From: Solen grandis
Lineage: Eukaryota; Mollusca; Bivalvia; Adapedonta; Solenidae
Length of the DNA stretch: 64,000 nucleotides
Direction of reading: 5' to 3'
Assembly (NCBI GenBank): GCA_021229015.1
Contig: CM037783.1
Span: forward strand, 28,404,605-28,468,604
In this document: piece by piece, positions 11,893 through 20,737 of the stretch
Layout of the letters: the number at the start of each line of letters is the position of its first letter
Numbering within the stretch: position 1 is the stretch's first letter
Notes under the pieces: generated by a model
What the model saw: only the letters and a program-made list of their open reading frames with translations
Told to the model about the DNA's origin: nothing
Databases searched by the model: none
Program-made: the position numbers and the translations under genes

Positions 11893-12177
11893 AGCATTCC
11901 CAGTGGCAGAGTGGTTCGAGCATCTGCTTTGGGAGTGGGAGCTAGGTTGTCAGTTTGATTCCTGGCTACGACATACCAAAGTCATATAAATTGTTACTGG
12001 TATAGCTCTCTTCCTTGGCGATCAGCATATAAGGATAGTTCCAGGACTGGTTAACCTTGTGTCCGGGTAATGTGACTGAGTGTGGTATCATGCTTAATAT
12101 CTATGGACTCAAGTAGACATAGTCTCAAAGTGACTGAAATACTGTTGGTTGGACGTTAAACCCAACAAACAAACAGT
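11893..12177 (+). repeat. SINE family 1, fullest plus-strand copy
   Basis: The tRNA-like head has box A-like TGGCAGAGTGG and a weakened box B (AGTTTGATTCC). Then come the body blocks found in other copies (CCAGGACTGG, TCAAGTAGACATAGTCTC, ACTGAAATACTG) and the tail GTTAAACCCAACAAACAAAC. This is a typical tRNA-derived SINE that needs LINE enzymes in trans. Confidence 0.75.
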
Positions 12178-12954
12178 TAAAAGATTGGGGTCCATCTCTG
12201 TTGCAGCAAGCAACAGAATATCTGAATTTACTGAATCATTATAGTATGTATACATGACTTCAGATCCAAAGGTTGTGAATTTAAATTTTTTTTAAAAATT
12301 TAATAAAAAATTAAAAAATTGTTCTGTTAATTTTTGCATTTCGTATTAATTTGATAGTTTTCTTATGGCAAAATACTGCTATTGTCTGCACTGCACCTTG
12401 ATTCTAATTGTGAATTTAAGTCACTTTGAAGTTACTTTGGGACATACAATCATGTATGTGCATGTATTTTAAGATACTGCTATTGTAACTAGAACTGTAT
12501 TGATTAATTTATTTAGTTTAACTCATTGGTTATGTGAAAACTCATTAGTTCAATATTAAGTTATTTTAACTATATATAAAGAGATTCTGAATACACATCT
12601 ACTAAGTAACTTGATTCATGCATGCAGTCATTGAATGATGTTATCTTAGATATACTGTCAGTCACATTTGTTTTCAAGAAACCATCATATCAACATAAAA
12701 CTTTGCAACACTACAGATTCAAACTCCTGATCTTACCACTAGTCTTAATCATACATGGAAATGACCTGAACAACAAGTATTAAATCAGATTAGTCTAAAA
12801 GTCTATCAAAGGAGGTTGACCAGGTTTTATGTTTGCTACTCCTCAATGAGTTCAGGTATTTACCAATTAATGCAATCCACATGGCATTTCTGCTTCACTG
12901 AAGTTAAATAATTAATTAAAATAGGGTGACTAATAGTACTTTGATTAAATGGAA
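12178..12954. other. Non-coding AT-rich stretch
   Basis: No coding, RNA or repeat structure was recognised. Confidence 0.4.
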
Positions 12955-13347
12955 GTTCTCTCTCTTTTATTGAATAAATTCTCTTTCTCTCTCTGTAATG
13001 AGTAATGGAAATTCTCTCTCTTTTATTGAATAAATTCTCTTTCTCAATCTGTCACGAGTAAGACTCTCCTCCCCTTCTCTCTCTGTCATGAGTAAACTCC
13101 CCCCACCCCCTTCTCTCTCTCTCTCTCTCTCATGAGTAAACTCTCTCCCCCTTCTCTCTGTCATGAGTAAACTCTCCCCCCCCCCCTCTCTCTCTCTCTC
13201 TATCATGAGTAAACTCTCCCCCCCCCCCTCTTTCTCTCTCTCTCTGTCATGAGTAAACTCTCTCCCCCTTCTCTCTCTCTCTGTCATGAGTTAATTTTCT
13301 CCCCATTCTCTCTCTCTGTCATGAGTAAACTCTCTCCCCCTTCCAGG
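12955..13347 (+). repeat. CT-rich minisatellite (TCATGAGTAAACTCTC unit)
   Basis: Irregular units of roughly 35-60 bp alternate a conserved GTCATGAGTAAACTCT block with (CT)n and poly-C. A frame on the minus strand gives only Arg/Glu/Gly-rich low complexity and is not a gene. The array runs up to the left LTR of the BEL element. A related array lies at 22520-22857. Confidence 0.85.
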
Positions 13348-13352
13348 GTTCG
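13348..13352 (+). repeat. Target-site duplication, left copy (GTTCG)
   Basis: Five bases directly before the left LTR, repeated exactly after the right LTR. A 5-bp duplication is usual for BEL/Pao integrases. Confidence 0.9.
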
Positions 13353-14014
13353 TGTGACGTTACCTGACAAGAGTTGTCTTTCGTGGTTTTACTGTTTAAG
13401 TCTTTACAGAGTTACCGTTCGTTAAAGTTTCTACAGAGTTATCGTTCCTTGTTTTACTCCCGCCATTGTTGTTTTTATGAAAACTGACTTCTCTGGAGGC
13501 AAGTTGTGGCCTATCACGATGTAAGATATAATTATAGATCTGATAAATCATATTTTAAAGTCATTTATTATCTTTTGTTTCATGTGCATTTGTTTATTTT
13601 ATTCATGCATCGATATGTTTTGGAATACTGAAGGTCGTAGTTCAGCTTTATAGCACGAGGCTAGCGATTCTACTTTCGTTTCTATTGTCTTGCATTTTCT
13701 GACCGATTTGATTATTAAGTGGAAATAAGGGTGTGTTATTCGATAGACTGATGTTAAACATATGTGATGTCGCAGTAAGTTGGCGTAAATGATGTATATG
13801 AATATGATTTCCATTGTTATTGGTTAGGCCTTGTTTGAGTGTAAAACTACGGAAGGCCATATTGGTCACAATCAATATAATTTTCCCGAATTCTATGTAT
13901 GATGTTTTATTCTAGTCATATACTTAGTGTGCTTTTTCTTTGTATATTTCCAGCCTTTTACCTTGAATTATCAGAATAAAGGGGTTATACGTTTAGTCGT
14001 CTTGGGACTTTACA
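13353..14014 (+). repeat. 5' LTR of the BEL/Pao element
   Basis: Begins TGTGACGTTACC and ends GGGACTTTACA (TG...CA). It contains AATAAA at 13975-13980, about 35 bp before the end, a likely polyadenylation signal. Minus-strand frames inside the LTR are chance frames, repeated identically in the other LTR. Confidence 0.95.
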
Positions 14015-14104
14015 GTAAAAGGATCACAACTGGCCTGATGCGGACTCCCTCCATACAGACATCGACATTGCCGGTCAACGTCTAAAGATCAGTCGGAATT
14101 CATC
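14015..14104 (+). promoter_or_regulatory. Untranslated leader with possible primer-binding site
   Basis: Ninety bases between the 5' LTR and the Gag start. A primer-binding site normally begins with TGG close to the LTR. The only candidate is TGGCCTGATGCGG at about 14031, 16 bases in. I could not assign it to a tRNA, so the site is uncertain. Confidence 0.4.
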
Positions 14105-16540
14105 ATGTCTACCGAAGAACAACCAGAAACGACTACAACCGTGGATCAGGATCCATCACAGCAGTCGCGCCGCTTAACGGTCATGACAATAAAGGGTCAA
14201 GAACAATTCCAGCGATTAGCTGACCCTCAAATTCAACGCATCACAAAAAAGTGGGATGAGATTGACACTCAATTGAAAGATGCTGATCAGCTACCGAATG
14301 AAAAAGCAGTTCTCTTAGAAAATAAAAGTGCAATAAGCTTAAGAGCTGTTGAATTTGAACAGATTTGCAGTTCATACATTGAATTCCTGAACAGACATAA
14401 TTCGGTTGAAAGTAATGATGAAAGGGAACGTTTCCAAAGACAGTTGTGTGGTTTTAGAATTTTGATAGATTCTGCTATCAGAAAGTTAACTCTGAAAATA
14501 CAAGACATTGAATTTGGAGAAAATTGTTCAACCTCTTCAAAGCAAACAAGGTCCTCAAGATCTTCACATTACAGTCTATCATCTATTGCAGCTAAAAAAC
14601 GTGCCAAGGCTGAAGCTCTCAAAGCTTCTTATGCTATTGCAGAGGACGAAGCACGCTTAAAAAGAAGGCAAGCGGATCTCATTGTACAGAAGGCGATCAC
14701 CGAGAAAGAAAATGTAAATTTGGATACTGAAATAAACTTGCTCAACATTAAACGTGAATCCATTGAATTGTCTGCAGAAGCCAAGGCTTTAGAGGAAGAT
14801 GATTGTAGTTTAAAAGATCTTGAAGAAGAGACTCCCATTGAGCGGACGCGGGCGTATTTGAGAAGTGTGCCCTTGTCGAATGACATTAAGTTTAACAATG
14901 TTGACAATGAAATGTTTCAAAATGAAGAAATTAGGAATAGAACAGAAAGTGTTGAAGAGTCTCATGCCATTCCAGTTGCCTTCACAAGATATTTGTTGAA
15001 GAAGGACTTATTGTTGTCGCGCCTAACAAGTTTCAATGATAAACCAGAATTATATCCTACATGGAAAAATAGCTTCAAAACAATCATGCATGAACTGCAA
15101 GCTACACCTACTGAAGAAATGGACCTTCTTATTAAGTGGTCAGGTCCTTCATCACAGCGTCATATGATTAGTATCAAAGCTGCTAACTCGTGTAACCCGG
15201 AGAAAGCTCTGTCAAGGAGCTGGGCAAGATTGGACGAAAGGTACGGCTGCCCAGAAATGATGGAAGCGGCTCTAAAGTCAAAATTGGACGCGTTTCCGGC
15301 GATTCATAAAGACATGTTCCGCCTGTATGATCTCTCAGACATTTTAGATGAAATTGAATCTGCCAAAGAAAATGTAAATTATGCATGTTTACTTGCATAT
15401 TTTGACAGTTCCACCGGTGTGACACCTATTGTGAAGAAACTTCCTATTTTCCTTCAAGGAAAATGGACAAGTGTTGCCAGTAGTTATATGCAGGAACACA
15501 GGGTACCATTCCCACCCTTCAGTGTGTTTGTTTCATTTATTCGTGAACAATCCCGTGTAAGAAACAATCCAGCATTCACCTTTTCTGTGGACTCAAAGGT
15601 AGAATTTCAGAGTAAACGCTATAAAGACAAGCTTGTTAATGTGACAGCAAGGAAAACAGAAGTTGTTCAGCCTGAAACAGATTCTCAAGACAAAAAGTGT
15701 CCATTACACAATACTTACCATACATTAAACAAGTGCAGAGGATTCCGGCACAAATCTCTTGAAGAGCGAAGAAAATTTCTGAAAGAGAAAAACCTTTGTT
15801 TCAAGTGTTGTGAATCGCGTTCTCATAAACAACGTGACTGTAAATCTGAAATTAAATGTGAAGAATGCAGTAGTTCTACACATCCTACTGCTCTGCATGT
15901 CGACATTCCACCGCGGCGACAGAATGGCGGGGAGAGCCAGAGCTCGTCTAGAGACGTCATCTCAGCTTGCACTCAGATTTGTGGTGATTCCTTCAATGGA
16001 AAGTCTTGTGCCAAAACTCTTCTTGTGCGCGTTTACCCTGAAAACAGTCCGCAGCGTGCAGTCAACATGTATGCTGTCGTTGATGATCAGTCAAATCGGT
16101 CACTGGCTGGCTCAAGATTTTTTGACATATTTGGTTGTAAGAGTGACACTGTAACTTACCTGTTATCATCTTGTGGTGGAAGCATGCACACGTCTGGAAG
16201 GAAAGCTGATGGTTTCATCATCGAAGCGCATGATCGAAGTCATACTTTGAATCTCCCAACTCTGATCGAATGTAATCAACTGCCAAATTCGCGCGAAGAA
16301 ATCCCAACACCTATGGTGGCCAAACATTACCATCATCTTAAGGATAAAGCAAGTTGTATCCCTGAAATTGATCCAAATGCAGATATACTGTTGCTTCTAG
16401 GGAGAGATATCATTGAAGCTCACCATGTCTTGGATCAACGCATCGGCAGTGGCAACGTACCATATGCACAGAAACTCAGACTTGGTTGGACAATAATTGG
16501 GGAAACATGTTTGGGCAAGACACAAAGCCGTCATCAGTAA
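14105..16540 (+). CDS. gag-pro: BEL/Pao Gag-protease segment
   Basis: The frame encodes 811 residues. An N-terminal region with charged helix or coiled coil (about 165-235) is followed by a Gag domain of the DUF1759 type (about 290-500, with KLPIFLQGKW near 445-454). Two zinc knuckles follow: C565-x2-C568-x5-H574-x4-C579, and a CX2C..H..H variant at 585-598. The C-terminal part resembles the retropepsin-like DUF1758 region, with a probable catalytic AVVDDQSN near 657-664 and a flap-like LLLGRD near 763-768. ATG at 14105 is the first Met after the leader. The terminal TAA (16538-16540) appears to result from a reading-frame slip beginning near 16524, not from a natural end: the conserved linker to the RT continues in the neighbouring frame. 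Products would form virus-like particles and cleave the polyprotein. Confidence 0.9.
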   Translation: MSTEEQPETTTTVDQDPSQQSRRLTVMTIKGQEQFQRLADPQIQRITKKWDEIDTQLKDADQLPNEKAVLLENKSAISLRAVEFEQICSSYIEFLNRHNSVESNDERERFQRQLCGFRILIDSAIRKLTLKIQDIEFGENCSTSSKQTRSSRSSHYSLSSIAAKKRAKAEALKASYAIAEDEARLKRRQADLIVQKAITEKENVNLDTEINLLNIKRESIELSAEAKALEEDDCSLKDLEEETPIERTRAYLRSVPLSNDIKFNNVDNEMFQNEEIRNRTESVEESHAIPVAFTRYLLKKDLLLSRLTSFNDKPELYPTWKNSFKTIMHELQATPTEEMDLLIKWSGPSSQRHMISIKAANSCNPEKALSRSWARLDERYGCPEMMEAALKSKLDAFPAIHKDMFRLYDLSDILDEIESAKENVNYACLLAYFDSSTGVTPIVKKLPIFLQGKWTSVASSYMQEHRVPFPPFSVFVSFIREQSRVRNNPAFTFSVDSKVEFQSKRYKDKLVNVTARKTEVVQPETDSQDKKCPLHNTYHTLNKCRGFRHKSLEERRKFLKEKNLCFKCCESRSHKQRDCKSEIKCEECSSSTHPTALHVDIPPRRQNGGESQSSSRDVISACTQICGDSFNGKSCAKTLLVRVYPENSPQRAVNMYAVVDDQSNRSLAGSRFFDIFGCKSDTVTYLLSSCGGSMHTSGRKADGFIIEAHDRSHTLNLPTLIECNQLPNSREEIPTPMVAKHYHHLKDKASCIPEIDPNADILLLLGRDIIEAHHVLDQRIGSGNVPYAQKLRLGWTIIGETCLGKTQSRHQ

Positions 16541-18187
16541 ATGCCTTCAAAACCCACATATTGGAATCTGGCCGTGCGTCTCTGTGCCCCATGCACAAAT
16601 GAATTTAGAGTTCGTGAAGACTATGATTTGTCAAATAGCCAAAAGAGCAGAAGCTCTCAAGTAATCTTCAGTACTGAAGAATTTGGGAAAAATGTTTTCC
16701 ATAGAACTAAACATGACGAAAGGCCTGGAATGTCGGCAAACGATTTAGAGTTTCTGAAAATAATGAACACTCAGTTTGAGAAAGATGATGGGGGACATTG
16801 GGTTGCACCATTACCCTTCAAAGAGTCGCATGCTAAACTGCCAAACAACAAAGAACTTGCATTTAAAAGAGCAAAGTCACTTGAAGAAAATCTTCTCAGA
16901 AATCCAAAAAAGAAAGAACACTTTTTCACCTTTATGGAAGGCATTTTGAGAAATGGCCATGCTGAGAGGGCTCCCCCAGTCAACAAAGATGAAGAATGCT
17001 GGTATTTGCCAATTTTCGGCGTGTACCACCCTAAGAAGCCGGACAAAGTAAGGGTGGTTTTCGACTCGTCTGCCAGATTTGATGGAGTTTCTCTCAACGA
17101 TGTCTTACTTACCGGTCCAGACCTGACAAATAGTCTATTGGGGGTTCTTCTAAGGTTTCGTAAAGAGTCAGTGGCAGTTATGGGTGACATTGAACAGATG
17201 TTTTACTGTTTCAAAGTTTCTGAAGATCACCGCAACTTCCTAAGGTTCTTGTGGCACGAGGATAATGATCCAGGAAAACCCCTCATTGAATACCGCATGA
17301 CTGTTCATGTCTTCGGCAACAAGCCGTCGCCAGCTGTTGCGACATATGGGTTGAGAAAGACAGCACATATTGCAGAAACAAAGTTTGGAGAAGACGTAAC
17401 TGAGTTTGTTGAGAATAACTTCTATGTTGACGATGGGTTAGCATCTTTGCCTACAACAGAACAAGCAGTTGACTTAATGCAGAGAACTCAGCAGGCATTA
17501 AAGTTAGGGAATCTGCGATTGCATAAGATAGCGTCAAATTCCAAGGATGTTCTTAGTGCTTTCCCACCAGAGGATCTTGCAAGTGACATGACTAGTCTTG
17601 AGTTTGAAACTGACACGCTTCCAAGCCAGCGTAGTCTAGGTTTGAACTGGAATTTAGAAACTGACACTTTCTTCTTTGTGGTAAACATGCAAGATAAGGC
17701 AAATACTCGAAGAGGCATATTATCGGCAGTGAACAGTGTGTTCGATCCTCTTGGTTTCTTGTCGCCAGTAGTCATTGAGGGAAAGAACATTCTGAGACAG
17801 ATAAGCAATCTTGGTATTGACTGGGATGAAACTTTGCCATCAGATCTGTTAGACAGATGGCTACATTGGAGAAATTCGCTAGCGTTCCTGAAAGGTCTTC
17901 ACATACCTCGTACATACTTACCTGAATCTCTGGCCCTGTGCGAAGAGAAGTCAATACATGTATTCTGTGACGCATCTGAACTTGCCATTGCTGCGGTTGG
18001 ATACATCAAGACGACGTCAGAAGAGGGACAGCCACAGTTTGGGTTTATTATGGGGAAAGCCAAACTTGCCCCGCTTCACGGCCATTCAATTCCAAGGCTA
18101 GAATTATGCGCAGCAGTGTTAGCTGTTGAAGTTGCGTATGCTATGGCAGAACATCTTAGGTCACCAATTGAAGAGTTTAGAATGTAA
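16541..18187 (+). CDS. pol: BEL/Pao reverse transcriptase and partial RNase H
   Basis: 548 residues in the same phase as the Gag-protease frame. The RT fingers and palm include VRVVFDSSARF (170-180), the first catalytic Asp in VMGDIEQMF (D216) and the YVDD box (295-298). A Pao-type connection follows (FDPLGFLSPV near 401-410), then RNase H with D477 (FCDAS) and E521 (PRLELCA). The frame stops at 18185-18187 just before the third RNase H Asp, which is encoded at 18190 in a shifted frame. The ATG at 16541 is unlikely to be a real start: the first roughly 15 codons read out of phase with the conserved linker, and phase is recovered near 16586. It is annotated as a fragment of one Pol polyprotein that copies element RNA into cDNA. 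Confidence 0.88.
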   Translation: MPSKPTYWNLAVRLCAPCTNEFRVREDYDLSNSQKSRSSQVIFSTEEFGKNVFHRTKHDERPGMSANDLEFLKIMNTQFEKDDGGHWVAPLPFKESHAKLPNNKELAFKRAKSLEENLLRNPKKKEHFFTFMEGILRNGHAERAPPVNKDEECWYLPIFGVYHPKKPDKVRVVFDSSARFDGVSLNDVLLTGPDLTNSLLGVLLRFRKESVAVMGDIEQMFYCFKVSEDHRNFLRFLWHEDNDPGKPLIEYRMTVHVFGNKPSPAVATYGLRKTAHIAETKFGEDVTEFVENNFYVDDGLASLPTTEQAVDLMQRTQQALKLGNLRLHKIASNSKDVLSAFPPEDLASDMTSLEFETDTLPSQRSLGLNWNLETDTFFFVVNMQDKANTRRGILSAVNSVFDPLGFLSPVVIEGKNILRQISNLGIDWDETLPSDLLDRWLHWRNSLAFLKGLHIPRTYLPESLALCEEKSIHVFCDASELAIAAVGYIKTTSEEGQPQFGFIMGKAKLAPLHGHSIPRLELCAAVLAVEVAYAMAEHLRSPIEEFRM

Positions 18188-18265
18188 CCGATACAAAGTG
18201 GTACTTGGATACATCTTCAACAAGACAGACGTTTTTACACCTATGTGACCAACCGTGTTTCCTTA
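18185..18265 (+). pseudogene. Frameshift cluster within the RNase H region
   Basis: RNase H-like and linker codons can be followed through all three frames here, with phase changes near 18185-18187, 18196-18198, 18225-18227 and 18258-18264. Each is consistent with loss of one base, several at short homopolymers. The net effect moves the frame from the RT segment to that of the integrase segment. Four losses in about 80 bases is far denser than elsewhere in the element and looks like a local consensus problem. Confidence 0.75.
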
Positions 18266-19998
18266 TCAGAAAAACAACAGAGAAAAATCCTGCAGATCAG
18301 GCAACTCGTGTATTACCGTCTCAGCAACTTAAAGACAGTACATGGTTGAATGGGCCTGAATGCTTGACTACTCATGAAAAACAAGATGATATGCCTTACG
18401 ATATGATAGATCCAAATGATGACAAAGACGTCAGGCCGGAAGTTACTTGTTATAAGACAGATGCCAGCATGTGTTCGTTAGGTTCACACCGATTTGCTAA
18501 GTTTTCCTCCTGGAAATCCCTTGTAGAGACAGTTGCTTTACTTTGCCATATTGCAGGATCATTTGTGGGCAATAATGACTGTGTGGGTTGGCATGTATGC
18601 TCAGAAAGCAAAACCGTTGGAGCTTTTCAAGAATCAGAAAGGCTCATTATAAAGACTGTGCAAAAGGAGTGTTATGGTGAAGAGATAGACTGTCTTGAAC
18701 AGAGCAAACCTCTGTCAAACTCTAGTTCATTACTTTCACTTGATGTGTTTCTGGATGATGATGGGCTTCTTAGAGTTGGAGGAAGATTGAACAGAAGCAA
18801 CATACCGAGAAGTGAAACAAATCCAATTCTAATTCCAGGAAGACACCACATTGCCACTCTCCTTGTTCAACATTTTCATGCAGTTGCCAAACATCAAGGT
18901 AGACATATTACCTCTGGCACCATCAGAAGTGCAGGGTTTTGGATAACTGGTGGCAAACGCTTAATATCTTCTGTTCTGTATGGATGCGTTAAGTGCAGAA
19001 AATTGAGAGGAAAGTTTGTATCTCAGAAGATGGCTGACCTACCACCAGACCGTCTACAGCCGGGACCGCCTTTCACGTACATTGGAATAGACACGTTTGG
19101 TCCATGGGAAGTGGTTACTCGTAAAACAAGGGGTGGTGCTTTGAATTCAAAACGTTGGGCAATACTCTTTACTTGTATGACCACCAGAGGCATCCATATA
19201 GAAGTCATAGAAGAAATGACGTCATCTTCATTCATTAATGCCTTCAAACGCTTTGTTGCCATTCGTGGAAAGGTCAAACAGATACGTTCTGACAGAGGCA
19301 CCAACTTCATTGGAGCAACCGACGATCTGAAAGTAGACGCTGTGAAAGTTGAAGATAAACCTGTGAAAGATTTCTTGTATAACAATGGTATAGTGTGGTT
19401 GTTTAATCCACCACACTCTTCTCATTTTGGTGGTGTTTGGGAACGCCTTATAGGAGTCACCAGGCGTGTCCTTGACTCTATGCTTATGGACATATCAGCA
19501 CAGCGACTTACCCATGAAGTTCTTACAACTTTTATGGCAGAAGCTTCCGCAATTGTGAACAGTCGTCCACTGGTTCCACTATCAACTGACCCAGAAGACC
19601 CAATGCCGTTGAGTCCAGCAATGATTCTAACGCAGAAGCCGGATGTCTCGGGTGATGCCACACTGGTTGACGCGAAGGACCTCTATCGTGTGCAATGGAA
19701 ACGCGTGCAGCATCTAGCGGATACTTTCTGGAAGAAGTGGAGAAGTTTATACTTACAGACATTGCAGAACTATCAGAAATGGAAGCAAGATAAACGTAAT
19801 CTTGCCGTTGGTGATGTGGTCTTGCTGAAAGACAATTCCGTTGTTCGCAACTATTGGCCGTTAGGACTGGTGACAAAAGTATTTCCGAGCAGTGACAGCA
19901 GAGTGCGAAAGGTTGAAGTCAGGGTCGTGTATCGTGAAGGGGGCCATGCCGTGTTCATCCGTCCTGTGACTGAACTTGTGTTGTTGTGCGAAAGTTAG
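18262..19998 (+). CDS. pol: BEL/Pao integrase segment (3' part of Pol)
   Basis: The open frame extends upstream to about 18205 without an ATG, but recognisable codons begin near 18262 (LIRKTTEKNPADQATR, the RNase H-integrase linker). Counting residues from 18205, a zinc-binding region has His at 223-234 and C261-x2-C264. The integrase core has D296 (GIDTFGP), D363 (RSDRGTNF) and E413 (GVWERLIG), a DD49E arrangement typical of BEL/Pao. A C-terminal DUF5641-type domain (about 490-575, WKRVQHL to LKDNSVVRNYWPLG) follows. The stop is TAG at 19996-19998. The three catalytic acids are present, so this segment itself is not visibly disabled. It has no start of its own and would depend on translation through the upstream breaks. 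Confidence 0.88.
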   Translation, partial: LIRKTTEKNPADQATRVLPSQQLKDSTWLNGPECLTTHEKQDDMPYDMIDPNDDKDVRPEVTCYKTDASMCSLGSHRFAKFSSWKSLVETVALLCHIAGSFVGNNDCVGWHVCSESKTVGAFQESERLIIKTVQKECYGEEIDCLEQSKPLSNSSSLLSLDVFLDDDGLLRVGGRLNRSNIPRSETNPILIPGRHHIATLLVQHFHAVAKHQGRHITSGTIRSAGFWITGGKRLISSVLYGCVKCRKLRGKFVSQKMADLPPDRLQPGPPFTYIGIDTFGPWEVVTRKTRGGALNSKRWAILFTCMTTRGIHIEVIEEMTSSSFINAFKRFVAIRGKVKQIRSDRGTNFIGATDDLKVDAVKVEDKPVKDFLYNNGIVWLFNPPHSSHFGGVWERLIGVTRRVLDSMLMDISAQRLTHEVLTTFMAEASAIVNSRPLVPLSTDPEDPMPLSPAMILTQKPDVSGDATLVDAKDLYRVQWKRVQHLADTFWKKWRSLYLQTLQNYQKWKQDKRNLAVGDVVLLKDNSVVRNYWPLGLVTKVFPSSDSRVRKVEVRVVYREGGHAVFIRPVTELVLLCES

Positions 19999-20070
19999 AT
20001 GGTCAAAGCGTGACCGCTCTAGGTGACATTGAACTATTTAAGGTGATGTAAATTTACATCAGGCGAGGAG
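19999..20070 (+). promoter_or_regulatory. 3' untranslated tail with palindrome and polypurine tract
   Basis: A perfect 16-bp palindrome, GATGTAAATTTACATC (20045-20060), lies directly before the purine-rich AGGCGAGGAG (20061-20070) that abuts the 3' LTR. The purine run is the likely plus-strand priming site. The role of the palindrome is unknown. Confidence 0.7.
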
Positions 20071-20732
20071 TGTGACGTTACCTGACAAGAGTTGTCTTTC
20101 GTGGTTTTACTGTTTAAGTCTTTACAGAGTTACCGTTCGTTAAAGTTTCTACAGAGTTATCGTTCCTTGTTTTACTCCCGCCATTGTTGTTTTTATGAAA
20201 ACTGACTTCTCTGGAGGCAAGTTGTGGCCTATCACGATGTAAGATATAATTATAGATCTGATAAATCATATTTTAAAGTCATTTATTATCTTTTGTTTCA
20301 TGTGCATTTGTTTATTTTATTCATGCATCGATATGTTTTGGAATACTGAAGGTCGTAGTTCAGCTTTATAGCACGAGGCTAGCGATTCTACTTTCGTTTC
20401 TATTGTCTTGCATTTTCTGACCGATTTGATTATTAAGTGGAAATAAGGGTGTGTTATTCGATAGACTGATGTTAAACATATGTGATGTCGCAGTAAGTTG
20501 GCGTAAATGATGTATATGAATATGATTTCCATTGTTATTGGTTAGGCCTTGTTTGAGTGTAAAACTACGGAAGGCCATATTGGTCACAATCAATATAATT
20601 TTCCCGAATTCTATGTATGATGTTTTATTCTAGTCATATACTTAGTGTGCTTTTTCTTTGTATATTTCCAGCCTTTTACCTTGAATTATCAGAATAAAGG
20701 GGTTATACGTTTAGTCGTCTTGGGACTTTACA
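20071..20732 (+). repeat. 3' LTR of the BEL/Pao element
   Basis: Same length (662 bp) as the 5' LTR and no difference found on line-by-line comparison. AATAAA lies at 20693-20698. Confidence 0.95.
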
Positions 20733-20737
20733 GTTCG
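20733..20737 (+). repeat. Target-site duplication, right copy (GTTCG)
   Basis: Exact match to 13348-13352. Confidence 0.9.

Larger units (their letters stand above)
13353..20732 (+). mobile_element. BEL/Pao LTR retrotransposon, full length, coding region interrupted
   Basis: A 7.38-kb element bounded by two 662-bp direct LTRs (13353-14014 and 20071-20732) that I read as identical base for base, and by the target duplication GTTCG. Domain order is Gag (zinc knuckles), aspartic protease, RT, RNase H, integrase, C-terminal domain, as in BEL/Pao (Semotivirus-type) elements. The coding region is split into three frames by small indels near 16524, 16586 and 18185-18265. Identical LTRs imply recent insertion, so the breaks are either very recent, inherited from a defective source copy, or consensus errors. 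Confidence 0.95.

Noticed and set aside
11113..11895. Two similar TTTCAG-preceded segments as duplicated exons
   Set aside because: Both contain early stops and AATAAA-like strings and look like duplicated repeat debris. The second runs into a SINE.
12967..13287. Arg/Glu/Gly-rich frame of 106 codons on the minus strand
   Set aside because: Translation of the CT-rich minisatellite.
16538..16543. Programmed stop-codon read-through or termination-reinitiation (TAA directly followed by ATG) between gag-pro and pol
   Set aside because: Conserved linker residues read in the adjacent frame on both sides of the stop, so two small compensating indels explain it better.
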